Notes: generated from the letters alone by a model not told the origin. DNA of 64,000 bases from Rhodospirillales bacterium (GCA_020638285.1 JACKIV010000003.1:186001-250000), one strand, 5' to 3'. Counted from the first letter of the stretch, positions 24,151 to 33,374 are shown. Made by a program: numbers and translations.

Positions 24151-25428
24151 ATGGTCTCGCCGGTATCCACTCTTTCTCCAACCGATCAGATTCGGGATCT
24201 GGCTCGCTCGGCAAGGGAGTCTGCGGCGATTTTGGCTCAGGTCTCTCCTGATTCCGTGAATTTGGCGCTCTCTGCCGTCGCTGAAAACCTTCGGGCGCGT
24301 GTCGGAGATATTCTTCGCGCCAATCGCCGCGATATGGATCGGGCAAAAGAGCGTAATCTGGCTCCGGCCTTGTGTGATCGTTTGATGCTTGACGAGGCCA
24401 GAGTTGAAGCCATGGCCCGCGGTGTTGAGACGGTTCGGGATTTGCCGGATCCAATCGGATCGGTGCTGGAAGAAAAGACACGTCCGAATGGGCTTGTTAT
24501 CCGGCGGGTGCGTGTTCCGATTGGTCTTTTGGGAATGATTTTTGAGTCACGACCGAATGTCACCGTGGATGCAGCGGCCTTGTGTTTGAAATCTCATAAT
24601 GCTGTCTTGCTGCGCGGCGGGTCGGAGAGCATTGACAGCTGTCTTGCGCTTCACGCGATTTTGGCGGAATCCTTGCGGGCGTCTGGATTACCGGAGTCCT
24701 GTGTCTCCATGATTCCTTCGACGGATCGGGCGCTTGTTGGGGCTATGCTGGGCGCGGGGGATCTGATCGATGTGATGATTCCCCGTGGGGGCAAGGGGTT
24801 AATCGCACGTGTGATGGCCGAGGCAACCATGCCCGTTTTTTCTCATCTGGATGGAATTTGCCATATCTATATCCATCCGTCTGCGCGAACCGATGTGGCG
24901 TGCGCGGTGACTTTGAATGCTAAAATGCGCCGGACGGGGATTTGCGGCGCGGTAGAAACATTGCTTATGGATGAGGATCTTGATAGGCAAGTGTCTGCGC
25001 AGGTTTTGAAAACCCTTCTGGATTCCGGGTGCACCGTGGTTGGAGACGAGGCTGTTCGGTCTTTTGATTCCCGGATTGGAATGGCGGAAGAGACGGACTG
25101 GACGACCGAATATCTCGATGCGAAAATCAGCGTTCGAATGGTAAAAGGTGTCGCGCAGGCTGTGGACCACATCAACCGCTATGGATCTCATCATACGGAC
25201 GGCATTCTGGCCGAAGACCCTCAGGCCGTTGATTTTTTTCTAAAAAGAGTTGACAGTGCGATCGTGATACGGAATGCGTCCACCCAGTTTGCCGATGGCG
25301 GCGAATTTGGCATGGGGGCGGAGATCGGCATTGCCACCGGAAAGTTTCATGCGCGCGGGCCGGTCGGTGTGGAACAATTGACAACGTACAAATATGAAGT
25401 TCTGGGAAGTGGCCAGATTCGCGCCTGA
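24151..25428 (+). CDS. proA: Gamma-glutamyl phosphate reductase
   Basis: ProA reduces glutamyl phosphate to glutamate semialdehyde in proline synthesis. The 425-residue aldehyde-dehydrogenase-fold protein shows VRVPIGLLGMIFESRPNVTV, MIPRGGKGLI, the catalytic Cys in RRTGICGAVETLL, and STQFADGGEFGMGAEIGIAT near the end. The ATG at 24151 with CAGGTGG 7 bases upstream is preferred over one at 24130 inside atpF. It lies 17 bases after atpF with no terminator, and is followed by one. proB is not present. Confidence 0.95.
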   Translation: MVSPVSTLSPTDQIRDLARSARESAAILAQVSPDSVNLALSAVAENLRARVGDILRANRRDMDRAKERNLAPALCDRLMLDEARVEAMARGVETVRDLPDPIGSVLEEKTRPNGLVIRRVRVPIGLLGMIFESRPNVTVDAAALCLKSHNAVLLRGGSESIDSCLALHAILAESLRASGLPESCVSMIPSTDRALVGAMLGAGDLIDVMIPRGGKGLIARVMAEATMPVFSHLDGICHIYIHPSARTDVACAVTLNAKMRRTGICGAVETLLMDEDLDRQVSAQVLKTLLDSGCTVVGDEAVRSFDSRIGMAEETDWTTEYLDAKISVRMVKGVAQAVDHINRYGSHHTDGILAEDPQAVDFFLKRVDSAIVIRNASTQFADGGEFGMGAEIGIATGKFHARGPVGVEQLTTYKYEVLGSGQIRA

Positions 25429-25484
25429 TTTTTTCAGGATTCTGCGAAGGTTTTTGTGTTTTCGTGCGTACACTCATCACCGGG

Positions 25485-25507
25485 TCTGGTTTTTGTGCCA
25501 GATTTTT
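25485..25507 (+). terminator. Intrinsic terminator after proA
   Basis: TCTGG (25485-25489) pairs with CCAGA (25498-25502) around an 8-base T-rich loop, followed directly by five T's. The stem is short but the U-tract is good. It separates the ATP synthase-proA unit from macA. Confidence 0.5.
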
Positions 25508-25548
25508 GTCTCTCCATCCCTTTGAAAGGTAATGGGGTTTAAGGTCCG

Positions 25549-26721
25549 ATGAGAAGGTTTTTCCTTGTTTTTTCCCTCGTTCTTGCCGTTTCGGGAGGCG
25601 TCTGGGGGTGGGTTTTCTTTCAGAGACAGGGGAGCGGGGACTCTTCCGTCTCCCAGTCCGTTGTGGAGATCGTTCCCGGTGATATCGAGTCCGTCGTGAC
25701 CGCTCAGGGGACTTTGGAACCGAAGGACTATGTCGATGTCGGGGCGCAGGTCTCCGGTCTTGTGAAAAAGCTCCACGTCGATATTGGTGATACGGTTAAA
25801 ATCGGGGATCTGATCGCAGAGATTGATCCGGACGTGTATGAATCGCGGGTTCGGGGAGGGCAGGCGCGTCTGAAAACCCTTCAGGCCCAGAAGCTTGAGC
25901 AGCAGGCTTTGATCCGTCAGGCAACGCAAAAGCTCGAGCGGAGCAGAACTCTGGTCCGGGACAAGGTCGTCAGCAAAGAAACATTCGAGGATGCTCAGAC
26001 GGCTCTGGATATTGCGCAGGTCCGGTTGATTTCCCTTAATGCGCAGATTGAAGAGGCTCAATCGACGCTGGAGGGGGATAAGACATCTTTGGGCTATACG
26101 AAAATCTATGCGCCTATGGAGGGAACGGTTGTTTCCCAGTCCACAAAAGAGGGCCAGACTATTAATGCCACGCAGACGGCGCCCGTGATTGTGCAGGTTG
26201 CCAATCTGGATGTGATGACAGTTCGGGCGCAGGTTGCCGAAGCTGATGTCATAAAGCTGCGTCCGGGCATGTCTTTGTATTTTACGACCCTTGGTGCCGG
26301 GGCTCGGCGATGGGAGGGGAAGATCCGCCAGATTTTGCCCTCTCCTGAGAAAATTAACGACGTGGTCCTTTATAATGTCCTCGTCGATGTCGGTAACGCG
26401 GACCGCAGCCTCATGACCGGTATGACCACGCAGATGTTTTTCGTTCTGGGATATGTGAAAGGTGTTCCGGTTATTCCTGTTTCGGCTTTGATTCGCCGCC
26501 TTCCCGAATCGGATACGACGGAGGGCTCGGCGTGGGAGGTCGAGGTTCTTGAAGGGGGCAAGATTCAGACACGTACAGTCATTATCGGGATTTCAAACCG
26601 GATTCAGGCGGCAGTTCTGGAGGGATTGAGTCCTGGAGACAAGGTTGTCTCGGGTAGAGATTTCAGCGCTTCCGGATCTGGGCGTTTGCGTCGATTGCCT
26701 CCCGGGATGGCGCGTTTATGA
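25549..26721 (+). CDS. macA: MacA-like periplasmic adaptor (membrane fusion protein)
   Basis: This 390-residue adaptor connects an inner-membrane transporter to an outer-membrane channel. After a signal/anchor (RFFLVFSLVLAVSGGVWGWVF) come a lipoyl half-motif (GTLEPKDYVDVGAQVSGLVKK), an alpha-helical hairpin (about residues 100-180), the second lipoyl half (LGYTKIYAPMEGTVVSQSTK) and beta-barrel domains (VAEADVIKLRPGMSLYF). This order is the MacA/RND adaptor pattern. The stop overlaps the macB ATG. No tolC is in the window. Confidence 0.9.
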   Translation: MRRFFLVFSLVLAVSGGVWGWVFFQRQGSGDSSVSQSVVEIVPGDIESVVTAQGTLEPKDYVDVGAQVSGLVKKLHVDIGDTVKIGDLIAEIDPDVYESRVRGGQARLKTLQAQKLEQQALIRQATQKLERSRTLVRDKVVSKETFEDAQTALDIAQVRLISLNAQIEEAQSTLEGDKTSLGYTKIYAPMEGTVVSQSTKEGQTINATQTAPVIVQVANLDVMTVRAQVAEADVIKLRPGMSLYFTTLGAGARRWEGKIRQILPSPEKINDVVLYNVLVDVGNADRSLMTGMTTQMFFVLGYVKGVPVIPVSALIRRLPESDTTEGSAWEVEVLEGGKIQTRTVIIGISNRIQAAVLEGLSPGDKVVSGRDFSASGSGRLRRLPPGMARL

Positions 26722-28664
26722 CAAACGATTCACCGATCATCGCTCTGGAAAATGTCACGCGCCATTACCGGAGCGGAGAAACTGTGGTCAAAGCTCTCAA
26801 CGGTGTAAGTTTTTCCATTACCTCCGGCGATTTTGTAGCGATCATGGGACAGTCCGGATCCGGCAAATCGACGCTCATGAATATCATCGGCTGTCTGGAT
26901 CGGGTTTCCGGGGGTACGTACAGGGTTTCGGGGCGGGATGTTTCGGAGCTTGATGCAGACGCTCTTGCGGCGCTGCGGCGGGAGACATTCGGATTCATTT
27001 TTCAGCGCTATAATCTTCTGGCGACGGCCAGCGCACTCGAAAATGTTGAAATTCCGGCGCTCTATGCCGGAGCAAGCCGAAACTTAAGGGTTGACCGCGC
27101 GCGTGCGCTTCTGGGCGATCTGGGGCTGGGTGATCGGTGCGACCATCGTCCCTCCCAGCTTTCGGGCGGGCAACAGCAGCGCGTGGCTATTGCGCGCGCG
27201 CTGATGAATGATCCGCCCGTTATTCTGGCTGATGAGCCCACGGGAGCGCTCGATAGCCGGAGTGGGCGCGAGGTTATGGGGCTTTTGAAAAACCTGAATG
27301 ACAAAGGTCGGACCATCATCCTGATTACACACGATGAAAGCGTTGCGGCGCATGCCCGGCGCATTGTCAGAATTGAAGATGGGCGGATCATTTCGGATGA
27401 GAGCAAGGATGACAGGATTTCTTTTTCTTCAGAGGGGCAAAAACAACCTCTTGCGCAAGGGCAGGGTGGCTTTTTAACCGAATCCGGGGAGAGCATAAAA
27501 ACGGCTTTGCGCGCTCTGCGCGTCAACATTTTCCGAACCGCTCTGACGTTGCTCGGCATTATCATCGGTGTGGCGGCCGTTATTGCCATGATGGCTGTCG
27601 GGAATGGCAGTAAACAGAAAGTCCTCAATCAAATCAGTACACTGGGGACCAATATCATCAATATTCGCCCCGGTGCGCCTGGGATGCGCCCAACGGGGGA
27701 TGTGGCTACGCTCGTTCCGGGAGATGTTCAGGCTCTGGCCGATCTGGATAACGTGGCCGTTGTGGTGCCAGAGCGCAGCGCGCGCAAGACCTTGCGTATG
27801 GGAAATATTGATTATGCCGTGAATGTTCAGGGTGTCGGCGAAGGGTTTCCTTTTGCGCGGGATTGGGCTGTAAAACAGGGCGTTTTTTTCACTGAAGAGG
27901 ATATGCGATCCCGCGCGGCGGTGATTGTGCTTGGATCTACTGTTGCAAAGATATTTTTTCCACAAAGCGAGGACCCGACAGGGCGGTTTATTTTGGTTGG
28001 AAACATTCCTTTCCAGATTATCGGGGTGATGGACTCAAAAGGTGCGGCGCCCTGGGGTGGAGATCAGGACAATGCGGTGTGGATTCCCTACACCACTGGT
28101 CGCGTCCGGTTGTTTGGTTCGGATTATCTGAACAGTATTACGATCAAGGCATTTGATTCTGCTAAAATCGACAAGACGCAGGAAGAAATCAAAGATATTC
28201 TGAAAAACAGACACGGCGCTGAAGATTTCTCGGTGCGCAACACGGCCTCTTTTCTGGAAATGGCAGCCCAGACCCAGAACACTCTCACGATTCTTCTGGG
28301 GACGGTGGCGGCGATTTCTCTCTTGGTTGGCGGGATCGGGGTAATGAACATTATGCTGGTCAGCGTCACCGAGCGAACTCGCGAGATCGGTATTCGCATG
28401 GCCACAGGTGCGCGCAGGCGCGACATTCTTATGCAATTCAACACGGAATCCGCTGTGGTCTGTACGATCGGTGGGATTTTAGGGGTTTTGACAGGGTTTG
28501 CCTCCGGGGTTGTGATTTCGTGGTTTGGAATTGATGTGATTTTCTCCGTATCTCCGGCTTTTCTGGCCTTTGTTTGCGCGGTGGTAACGGGCGTGGTTTT
28601 CGGTTATCTTCCGGCACGCAAGGCGGCCCGGCTCGACCCCGTCGTTGCGTTGGGAGCGGAATGA
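26718..28664 (+). CDS. macB: MacB-type ABC transporter, fused ATPase and permease
   Basis: The 648-residue protein has an N-terminal ATPase with Walker A GQSGSGKSTLM, signature LSGGQQQRVAIARAL and Walker B VILADEPTGALDS, then four membrane helices: one at about residue 270 (TALTLLGIIIGVAAVIAMMA), a large periplasmic domain with NIINIRPGAPG, and three C-terminal helices (ISLLVGGIGVMNIMLVSVTE onward, with RTREIGIRMATGARRRDIL). MacB exports macrolides, peptides or lipid-linked molecules by mechanotransmission; the substrate is unknown here. It directly precedes secY, where ribosomal protein genes would be expected. Confidence 0.93.
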   Translation: MTNDSPIIALENVTRHYRSGETVVKALNGVSFSITSGDFVAIMGQSGSGKSTLMNIIGCLDRVSGGTYRVSGRDVSELDADALAALRRETFGFIFQRYNLLATASALENVEIPALYAGASRNLRVDRARALLGDLGLGDRCDHRPSQLSGGQQQRVAIARALMNDPPVILADEPTGALDSRSGREVMGLLKNLNDKGRTIILITHDESVAAHARRIVRIEDGRIISDESKDDRISFSSEGQKQPLAQGQGGFLTESGESIKTALRALRVNIFRTALTLLGIIIGVAAVIAMMAVGNGSKQKVLNQISTLGTNIINIRPGAPGMRPTGDVATLVPGDVQALADLDNVAVVVPERSARKTLRMGNIDYAVNVQGVGEGFPFARDWAVKQGVFFTEEDMRSRAAVIVLGSTVAKIFFPQSEDPTGRFILVGNIPFQIIGVMDSKGAAPWGGDQDNAVWIPYTTGRVRLFGSDYLNSITIKAFDSAKIDKTQEEIKDILKNRHGAEDFSVRNTASFLEMAAQTQNTLTILLGTVAAISLLVGGIGVMNIMLVSVTERTREIGIRMATGARRRDILMQFNTESAVVCTIGGILGVLTGFASGVVISWFGIDVIFSVSPAFLAFVCAVVTGVVFGYLPARKAARLDPVVALGAE

Positions 28665-28790
28665 TCCGTCCTGTTTGAAAAGAGTCTGGAAAATGATTTT
28701 AACGCTTGCAGTTCCCTTGCAAATTGGTCTAATTGAAACCCATTGTGGGACGTGTTTCAACAAACAAGCGTTTGCAGGATTGATTGCCCT

Positions 28791-30134
28791 ATGGCCTCCG
28801 CCGTCGAACAACTCGCCAAAAACGCCAACTGGGGCGCTTTTTCCAAGGCGACAGAGCTAAAACAACGCCTTTTGTTTGTGATGGGGGCTTTGGTCGTTTA
28901 CCGACTCGGCACCTATATTCCCCTGCCCGGCATTGATCCCTTGATCTGGAAGGGGATTTTTGATCAAAAAGGTGGCGGTATTCTGGACATGTTCAACATG
29001 TTTTCGGGCGGCGCGTTGCAGCGGATGACCATTTTTGCCCTGAATATCATGCCTTATATTTCGGCCTCTATCATTTTGCAGCTGGCCACCTCCATGTCGC
29101 CCCGTCTGGAAGCCATTAAAAAAGACGGGGAACACGGGCGCATGAAAATCAATCAATATACCCGTTATCTAACGGTGCTTCTTGCCGCGATTCAAGCCTA
29201 TGGCCTTGCGGTGGGGCTTGAGAGCATGCAGGGGTCTGCTGGGTCTGCTGTCATTGATCCGGGGATGTTTTTCCGCGTTTCGACCGTGATTACGATTGTA
29301 GGAGGGACGGTTTTCCTGATGTGGCTGGGCGAGCAGATCACGGCCCGGGGCGTTGGGAACGGTATTTCCCTGATTATCTTCGCCGGGATTGTGGCCGGAT
29401 TGCCGCGAGCGGTGGCCAGCACGCTGGAGCTTGGTCGGCAGGGGACGTTCAGTTTTCCTGAAATTTTCGGGATCGCGCTTATGGTGCTTTCCGCTATCGT
29501 TTTTATTGTGTTTATGGAGCGGGCGCAGCGTCGGGTTCTGGTTCAGTATCCCAAACGTCAGGTCGGGAACAAGATGTTTCAGGGGGCGTCGAATCATATC
29601 CCGCTCAAGCTCAATACGTCCGGGGTGATTCCGCCGATTTTTGCTTCGTCCCTTTTGCTTTTGCCTCTGACCATCGTGGGGTTTAGCGGGGCAGAGGGCG
29701 GCGATATTACCGCAACGATCGCCCGTTTTCTTCAGCACGGATCGCCGATTTATATGTTGCTTTATGGCGGCTTGATCGTCTTTTTTGCTTTTTTCTATAC
29801 GGCGATTGTGTTCAATCCGGAAGAAAACGCCGATATGCTGAGGAAAAACGGCGGTTTTATTCCCGGAATTCGCCCGGGAAAGGGAACCGCAGACTATCTG
29901 GACTATATTTTGACGCGAATCACCACGGTTGGCGGGCTATATCTGGTTTTGATCTGTCTGCTGCCGGAGTTTTTGATTTCGCGGGGTGGGTTGCCCTTCT
30001 ATTTCGGTGGGACAAGCCTTCTGATCGTAGTTAGTGTGACGATGGATACCGTGGCCCAAATTCATGCGCACATGATTGCGCATCAATATGAGGGATTGAT
30101 CCGGAAATCAAAGCTCGGGGGGCGGCGCGGATGA
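28791..30134 (+). CDS. secY: Protein translocase subunit SecY
   Basis: SecY is the channel of the Sec translocon, with ten membrane helices. The 447-residue protein starts MASAVEQLAKNANWGAFSKA and shows LVVYRLGTYIPLPGID, the FNMFSGGALQRMTIFALNIM plug region, NKMFQGASNHIPLKLNTSGVIPPIFA-type core and the C-terminal end. The ATG at 28791 is where homologues begin; the frame is open from 28743. Its stop overlaps adk. It is not preceded by rplO but by macB, an unusual break of the spc operon. Confidence 0.95.
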   Translation: MASAVEQLAKNANWGAFSKATELKQRLLFVMGALVVYRLGTYIPLPGIDPLIWKGIFDQKGGGILDMFNMFSGGALQRMTIFALNIMPYISASIILQLATSMSPRLEAIKKDGEHGRMKINQYTRYLTVLLAAIQAYGLAVGLESMQGSAGSAVIDPGMFFRVSTVITIVGGTVFLMWLGEQITARGVGNGISLIIFAGIVAGLPRAVASTLELGRQGTFSFPEIFGIALMVLSAIVFIVFMERAQRRVLVQYPKRQVGNKMFQGASNHIPLKLNTSGVIPPIFASSLLLLPLTIVGFSGAEGGDITATIARFLQHGSPIYMLLYGGLIVFFAFFYTAIVFNPEENADMLRKNGGFIPGIRPGKGTADYLDYILTRITTVGGLYLVLICLLPEFLISRGGLPFYFGGTSLLIVVSVTMDTVAQIHAHMIAHQYEGLIRKSKLGGRRG

Positions 30135-30709
30135 ATATCATCATTTTCGGGCCGCCGGGTGCTGGAAAGGGCACTCAGACGAGGCTTTTGCGTGAAAAAT
30201 ACGGACTTAAGCCCATTGCAACCGGTGATATGATTCGCGCCGAAATCGCCAGCGGCAGTATGCTGGGGAAGGAGATGAAGGCTCTGATTGACAGGGGGCG
30301 CCTGGTGCCGGACGAAATCGTGATCCGGATGATTGACGACCTGATTTCGCCTTTGGCCGATGCAGACGGGTTTGTTCTGGATGGCTTTCCCCGGACGGTG
30401 CCGCAGGCCGAGGCCTTTGATGTCATGCTTGCCAAGCGGGGACGCAAGGTCGATCATGTGATCGTTCTGGTTGTGGATGAGACCATTCTGGTGGATCGGA
30501 TTCACAGGCGGGCCGCGGAAGCCGGGCCTACGCGTTCGGACGACAATGATGAGACGCTGATCCAGCGCCTTCGGATTTACCACGCTCAGACGGAGCCGAT
30601 TTTGCCGTATTATGCAGAAAAGGGGCTTCTTCGGGAAATTGACGGTATGCTGCCCATTGATCAGGTTACCACGCGTATTGAGTCGATTCTAAAAGGAAAA
30701 AATCTCTGA
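30131..30709 (+). CDS. adk: Adenylate kinase (short form)
   Basis: Adk interconverts ATP + AMP and 2 ADP. The 192-residue protein has the P-loop FGPPGAGKGTQT, ATGDMIRAEI, the LVPDEIVIRMIDD segment, and DGFPRTVPQAEAFD. The LID domain is short (DRIHRRAAEAGPTRSDDNDE) and lacks the zinc cysteines, the form usual in alphaproteobacteria. Coupled to secY by a four-base overlap. Confidence 0.96.
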   Translation: MNIIIFGPPGAGKGTQTRLLREKYGLKPIATGDMIRAEIASGSMLGKEMKALIDRGRLVPDEIVIRMIDDLISPLADADGFVLDGFPRTVPQAEAFDVMLAKRGRKVDHVIVLVVDETILVDRIHRRAAEAGPTRSDDNDETLIQRLRIYHAQTEPILPYYAEKGLLREIDGMLPIDQVTTRIESILKGKNL

Positions 30710-30725
30710 AACCACACGAAAACAG

Positions 30726-30753
30726 TTGACCCCGCGCGCTCAATCCATATAAT
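30726..30753 (+). promoter_or_regulatory. Consensus sigma-70 promoter upstream of rpsM
   Basis: TTGACC (30726-30731) and a perfect TATAAT (30748-30753) are separated by 16 bases. Transcription would start near 30760, leaving a leader of about 110 bases before rpsM that includes a small hairpin (GCCC-TTTT-GGGC near 30845). It would give rpsM-rpsK-rpoA-rplQ a start independent of secY-adk. Confidence 0.78.
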
Positions 30754-30869
30754 GCGGCGGTCTTGGTAAGGTGAGATTGTCTTTTTCAGGGGATGGCCTG
30801 ACCTTGTCTTGTATGTGTTTTTATTGCAAATCAGAATGTTAACGCCCTTTTGGGCAGGAGAGAATCAAC

Positions 30870-31253
30870 GTGGCCCGTATTGCTGGTGTCAATGTTCCCG
30901 ACAGAAAACGTGTGCCTATCGCGCTCACTTATATCCATGGAATCGGCCGTACAACGGCCTTCAAGCTTTGCGAAAAGCTCGGGATTGATGTGCAGGAGCG
31001 CATGGGGAATCTGGATGAGGCGGCTTTGAACGCTATTCGTTCTGAAATCGAATCGAAAGATTATCTTATCGAGGGGGATCTTCGTCGAGAAGTCTCTATG
31101 AATATCAAGCGGTTGATGGATATGGCCTGCTATCGTGGAATTCGTCATCGCAGGGGGTTGCCGGTTCGTGGCCAGCGGACCAAGACCAATGCGCGCACCC
31201 GCAAGGGGCCAGCAAAGGCTGTCGCTGGAAAGAAAATGGCAACCAAGAAGTAG
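30870..31253 (+). CDS. rpsM: 30S ribosomal protein S13
   Basis: S13 contacts the P-site tRNA and the 50S subunit in the head of the 30S. The 127-residue protein starts MARIAGVNVPDRKRVPIALT from a GTG with GGAGAG upstream, and ends with RGLPVRGQRTKTNARTRKG and a Lys/Ala tail (AVAGKKMATKK) slightly longer than usual. A strong promoter precedes it. Confidence 0.97.
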   Translation: MARIAGVNVPDRKRVPIALTYIHGIGRTTAFKLCEKLGIDVQERMGNLDEAALNAIRSEIESKDYLIEGDLRREVSMNIKRLMDMACYRGIRHRRGLPVRGQRTKTNARTRKGPAKAVAGKKMATKK

Positions 31254-31322
31254 GTGTCCCTGAAAAACAAGGCGAAGGCGTCGGGTGCGCCTTTCACACA
31301 GGATAAGGATCGAGAGTAGACC

Positions 31323-31718
31323 ATGGCAAAGCCAGCAGCTTCAACAAAGCCTCGTAAGAAAGAGCGCAAGAATATTGTTTCCGGAACGGCGCACGTCAAT
31401 TCGACCTTCAACAATACGATGGTCACGATTACTGATGCGCAAGGGAACACAGTTTCCTGGTCGACATCTGGTGCCGTTGGCTTCAAGGGATCTCGGAAGT
31501 CTACGCCTTTCGCGGCGCAGGTTGCAGCAGAGGCTGCGGGCCGCAGGGCTCAGGAGCACGGGATGCGCGAGCTTGAGGTGAATGTGAAGGGGCCGGGGTC
31601 GGGTCGTGAGTCGGCTCTGCGCGCTCTTCAGGCGATCGGGTTTGTAATTCGCTCCATCAAGGATGTGACGCCGCTGCCTCATAACGGCGTCAAGCAGCGC
31701 AAGCGCCGCCGGGTCTGA
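31323..31718 (+). CDS. rpsK: 30S ribosomal protein S11
   Basis: S11 sits on the 30S platform. The 131-residue protein contains IVSGTAHVNSTFNNTMVTIT, the family core GFKGSRKSTPFAAQ, and the end HNGVKQRKRRRV with the signature VKGPGSGRESALRAL. Second gene of rpsM-rpsK-rpoA-rplQ. Confidence 0.97.
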   Translation: MAKPAASTKPRKKERKNIVSGTAHVNSTFNNTMVTITDAQGNTVSWSTSGAVGFKGSRKSTPFAAQVAAEAAGRRAQEHGMRELEVNVKGPGSGRESALRALQAIGFVIRSIKDVTPLPHNGVKQRKRRRV

Positions 31719-31798
31719 TTCTTTTTGCTCTTTGCCGGGCACGGGATAAATCGGCAGAAGATAAAGTCAACGTTTTTTTTGAAGGGGAGTATAAGGCC

Positions 31799-32815
31799 TT
31801 GATCTACAAGAACTGGCAGGAGCTCATCAAGCCTTCCAAAATTGAAGTTGGTCATGCGAAAAGCTCTCGCACGGTCGCCCGGATCGTTGTTGATCCGCTT
31901 GAGCGGGGGTTTGGTCTGACGATTGGAAATGCGCTCCGTCGGGTCCTTATGTCCTCTCTTCAGGGGGCGGCAGTGACGTCCCTGACGATTGATGGCGTTT
32001 TGCATGAATTTTCTTCCATTGAGGGCGTTCGTGAGGATGTCATTGATATCGTTCAAAATGTCAAGGCCATTGCTGTCCGCATGCATTCTGAAGGCCCGCG
32101 CCGCATGCGTGTTTCCGCAGAAGGTCCCTGTGAGGTTACGGCAGGCATGATCGAGGCCGGTGCGGATATCGAAATTATGAATCCGGAGTTGGTCCTGTGT
32201 TCTCTTGATAAGGGCGCAAAAATTTCTATCGAAATGACGGTTAATACTGGAAAGGGCTATCGCCCAGCCTCGCAGAACCGCCCCGAAGAAGCCCCCGTTG
32301 GCTTGATTCCTGTGGACAGTGTGTTTTCCCCTATCGTTAAGGTGTCCTACGAAGTTGAGGACACTCGCGTTGGCCAGGTAACAGACTATGACAAGTTGAC
32401 ACTTCATGTCGAGACGAACGGCGTGATTTCTCCGGAAGATGCCGTGGCGTATGCGGCGCGTATTCTTCAGGATCAGCTTCAGGTTTTCATTAATTTTGAA
32501 GAGCCTCAAGATGCGCGTTCTTCTGATGTTGAGCGGGATCTGCCTTTTAACAAGAACCTTCTTCGCAAGGTGGATGAGCTTGAACTGTCGGTTCGCTCTG
32601 CAAACTGCCTCAAGAATGATAATATTGTCTATATCGGGGATCTTGTCCAAAGAAGCGAGGCGGATATGCTTCGCACTCCGAACTTTGGTCGTAAGTCCTT
32701 GAACGAAATCAAGGAAGTCCTGACCAATATGGGCCTCCATCTGGGAATGCAGGTTGACGGATGGCCGCCGGAGAACATTGAGGATCTGGCCAAGAAGATT
32801 GACGAGCCTTTCTAG
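31799..32815 (+). CDS. rpoA: RNA polymerase subunit alpha
   Basis: The 338-residue alpha subunit scaffolds RNA polymerase. The N-terminal domain (residues about 20-230) includes GFGLTIGNALRRVLMSSLQG and FSSIEGVREDVIDIVQNVKA; the C-terminal domain (from about 250) includes LELSVRSANCLKNDNIVYIG and RTPNFGRKSLNEIKEVLTN, which bind UP elements and activators. The start is a TTG with GAAGGGGAG upstream, as the family N-terminus (MIYKNWQELIKPSKIE) begins there. Confidence 0.97.
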   Translation: MIYKNWQELIKPSKIEVGHAKSSRTVARIVVDPLERGFGLTIGNALRRVLMSSLQGAAVTSLTIDGVLHEFSSIEGVREDVIDIVQNVKAIAVRMHSEGPRRMRVSAEGPCEVTAGMIEAGADIEIMNPELVLCSLDKGAKISIEMTVNTGKGYRPASQNRPEEAPVGLIPVDSVFSPIVKVSYEVEDTRVGQVTDYDKLTLHVETNGVISPEDAVAYAARILQDQLQVFINFEEPQDARSSDVERDLPFNKNLLRKVDELELSVRSANCLKNDNIVYIGDLVQRSEADMLRTPNFGRKSLNEIKEVLTNMGLHLGMQVDGWPPENIEDLAKKIDEPF

Positions 32816-32837
32816 GGGAAGGGATTCGGTGTGTTGA

Positions 32838-32914
32838 GGGCGATGTCGCCCCGGTCTGTATGAAACATTCTGGTGTGTGTACAGAAAATGTTAGATGGAT
32901 CTCGGGATCCCGAG
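32838..32914. other. Three tandem hairpins between rpoA and rplQ
   Basis: GGGCG-ATGT-CGCCC (32838-32851), an AACATT/AATGTT stem with an inner CTG/CAG (32864-32892) and the perfect palindrome CTCGGGATCCCGAG (32901-32914) follow one another in a 124-base spacer inside a ribosomal operon. None ends in a U-tract. They may be RNA processing or stabilising sites, or protein-binding leader structures. Confidence 0.5.
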
Positions 32915-32939
32915 GCCGTAGAGAGAAGAAGGACGAGCC

Positions 32940-33374
32940 ATGAATCACGGAAGCAAACAGCGCAAACTCGGGCGTAGAACGGATCACCGTATGGCGATGA
33001 TGGCGAATATGGCCGCTTCTCTGGTCAAACACGAGCAGATCACCACGACACTGCACAAGGCCCGCGAATTGCGTCCTTTTGTTGAAAAACTCATCACATT
33101 GGGGAAAAAGGGTGGTTTGGCGAATCGACGCCGCGCCATTTCCATCATGCGAGATCAGACTCAGGTGCTTAAGATTTTTGATGTTCTGGCTGAACGCTAC
33201 AAGGATCGTCAGGGCGGTTATTGTCGGGTTCTTAAAGCGGGGTTTCGCTATGGTGACGCTGCTCCGATCGCAATCATTGAGCTTGTGGACAGAGATGTGA
33301 CCGCCAAGGGACAGGACAGCGGCCCGGTTCCGGGTTCTGCTGATGAAGAGGACGGGGTCAAGGCTGTCGCCTGA
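32940..33374 (+). CDS. rplQ: 50S ribosomal protein L17
   Basis: L17 lies near the peptide exit tunnel. The 144-residue protein starts MNHGSKQRKLGRRTDHRMAM and shows LVKHEQITTTLHKARELRPF, ALITLGKKG-type sequence and YCRVLKAGFRYGDAAPIAII. The tail (GQDSGPVPGSADEEDGVKAVA) is acidic and variable. Last gene of the alpha operon. Confidence 0.97.
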   Translation: MNHGSKQRKLGRRTDHRMAMMANMAASLVKHEQITTTLHKARELRPFVEKLITLGKKGGLANRRRAISIMRDQTQVLKIFDVLAERYKDRQGGYCRVLKAGFRYGDAAPIAIIELVDRDVTAKGQDSGPVPGSADEEDGVKAVA

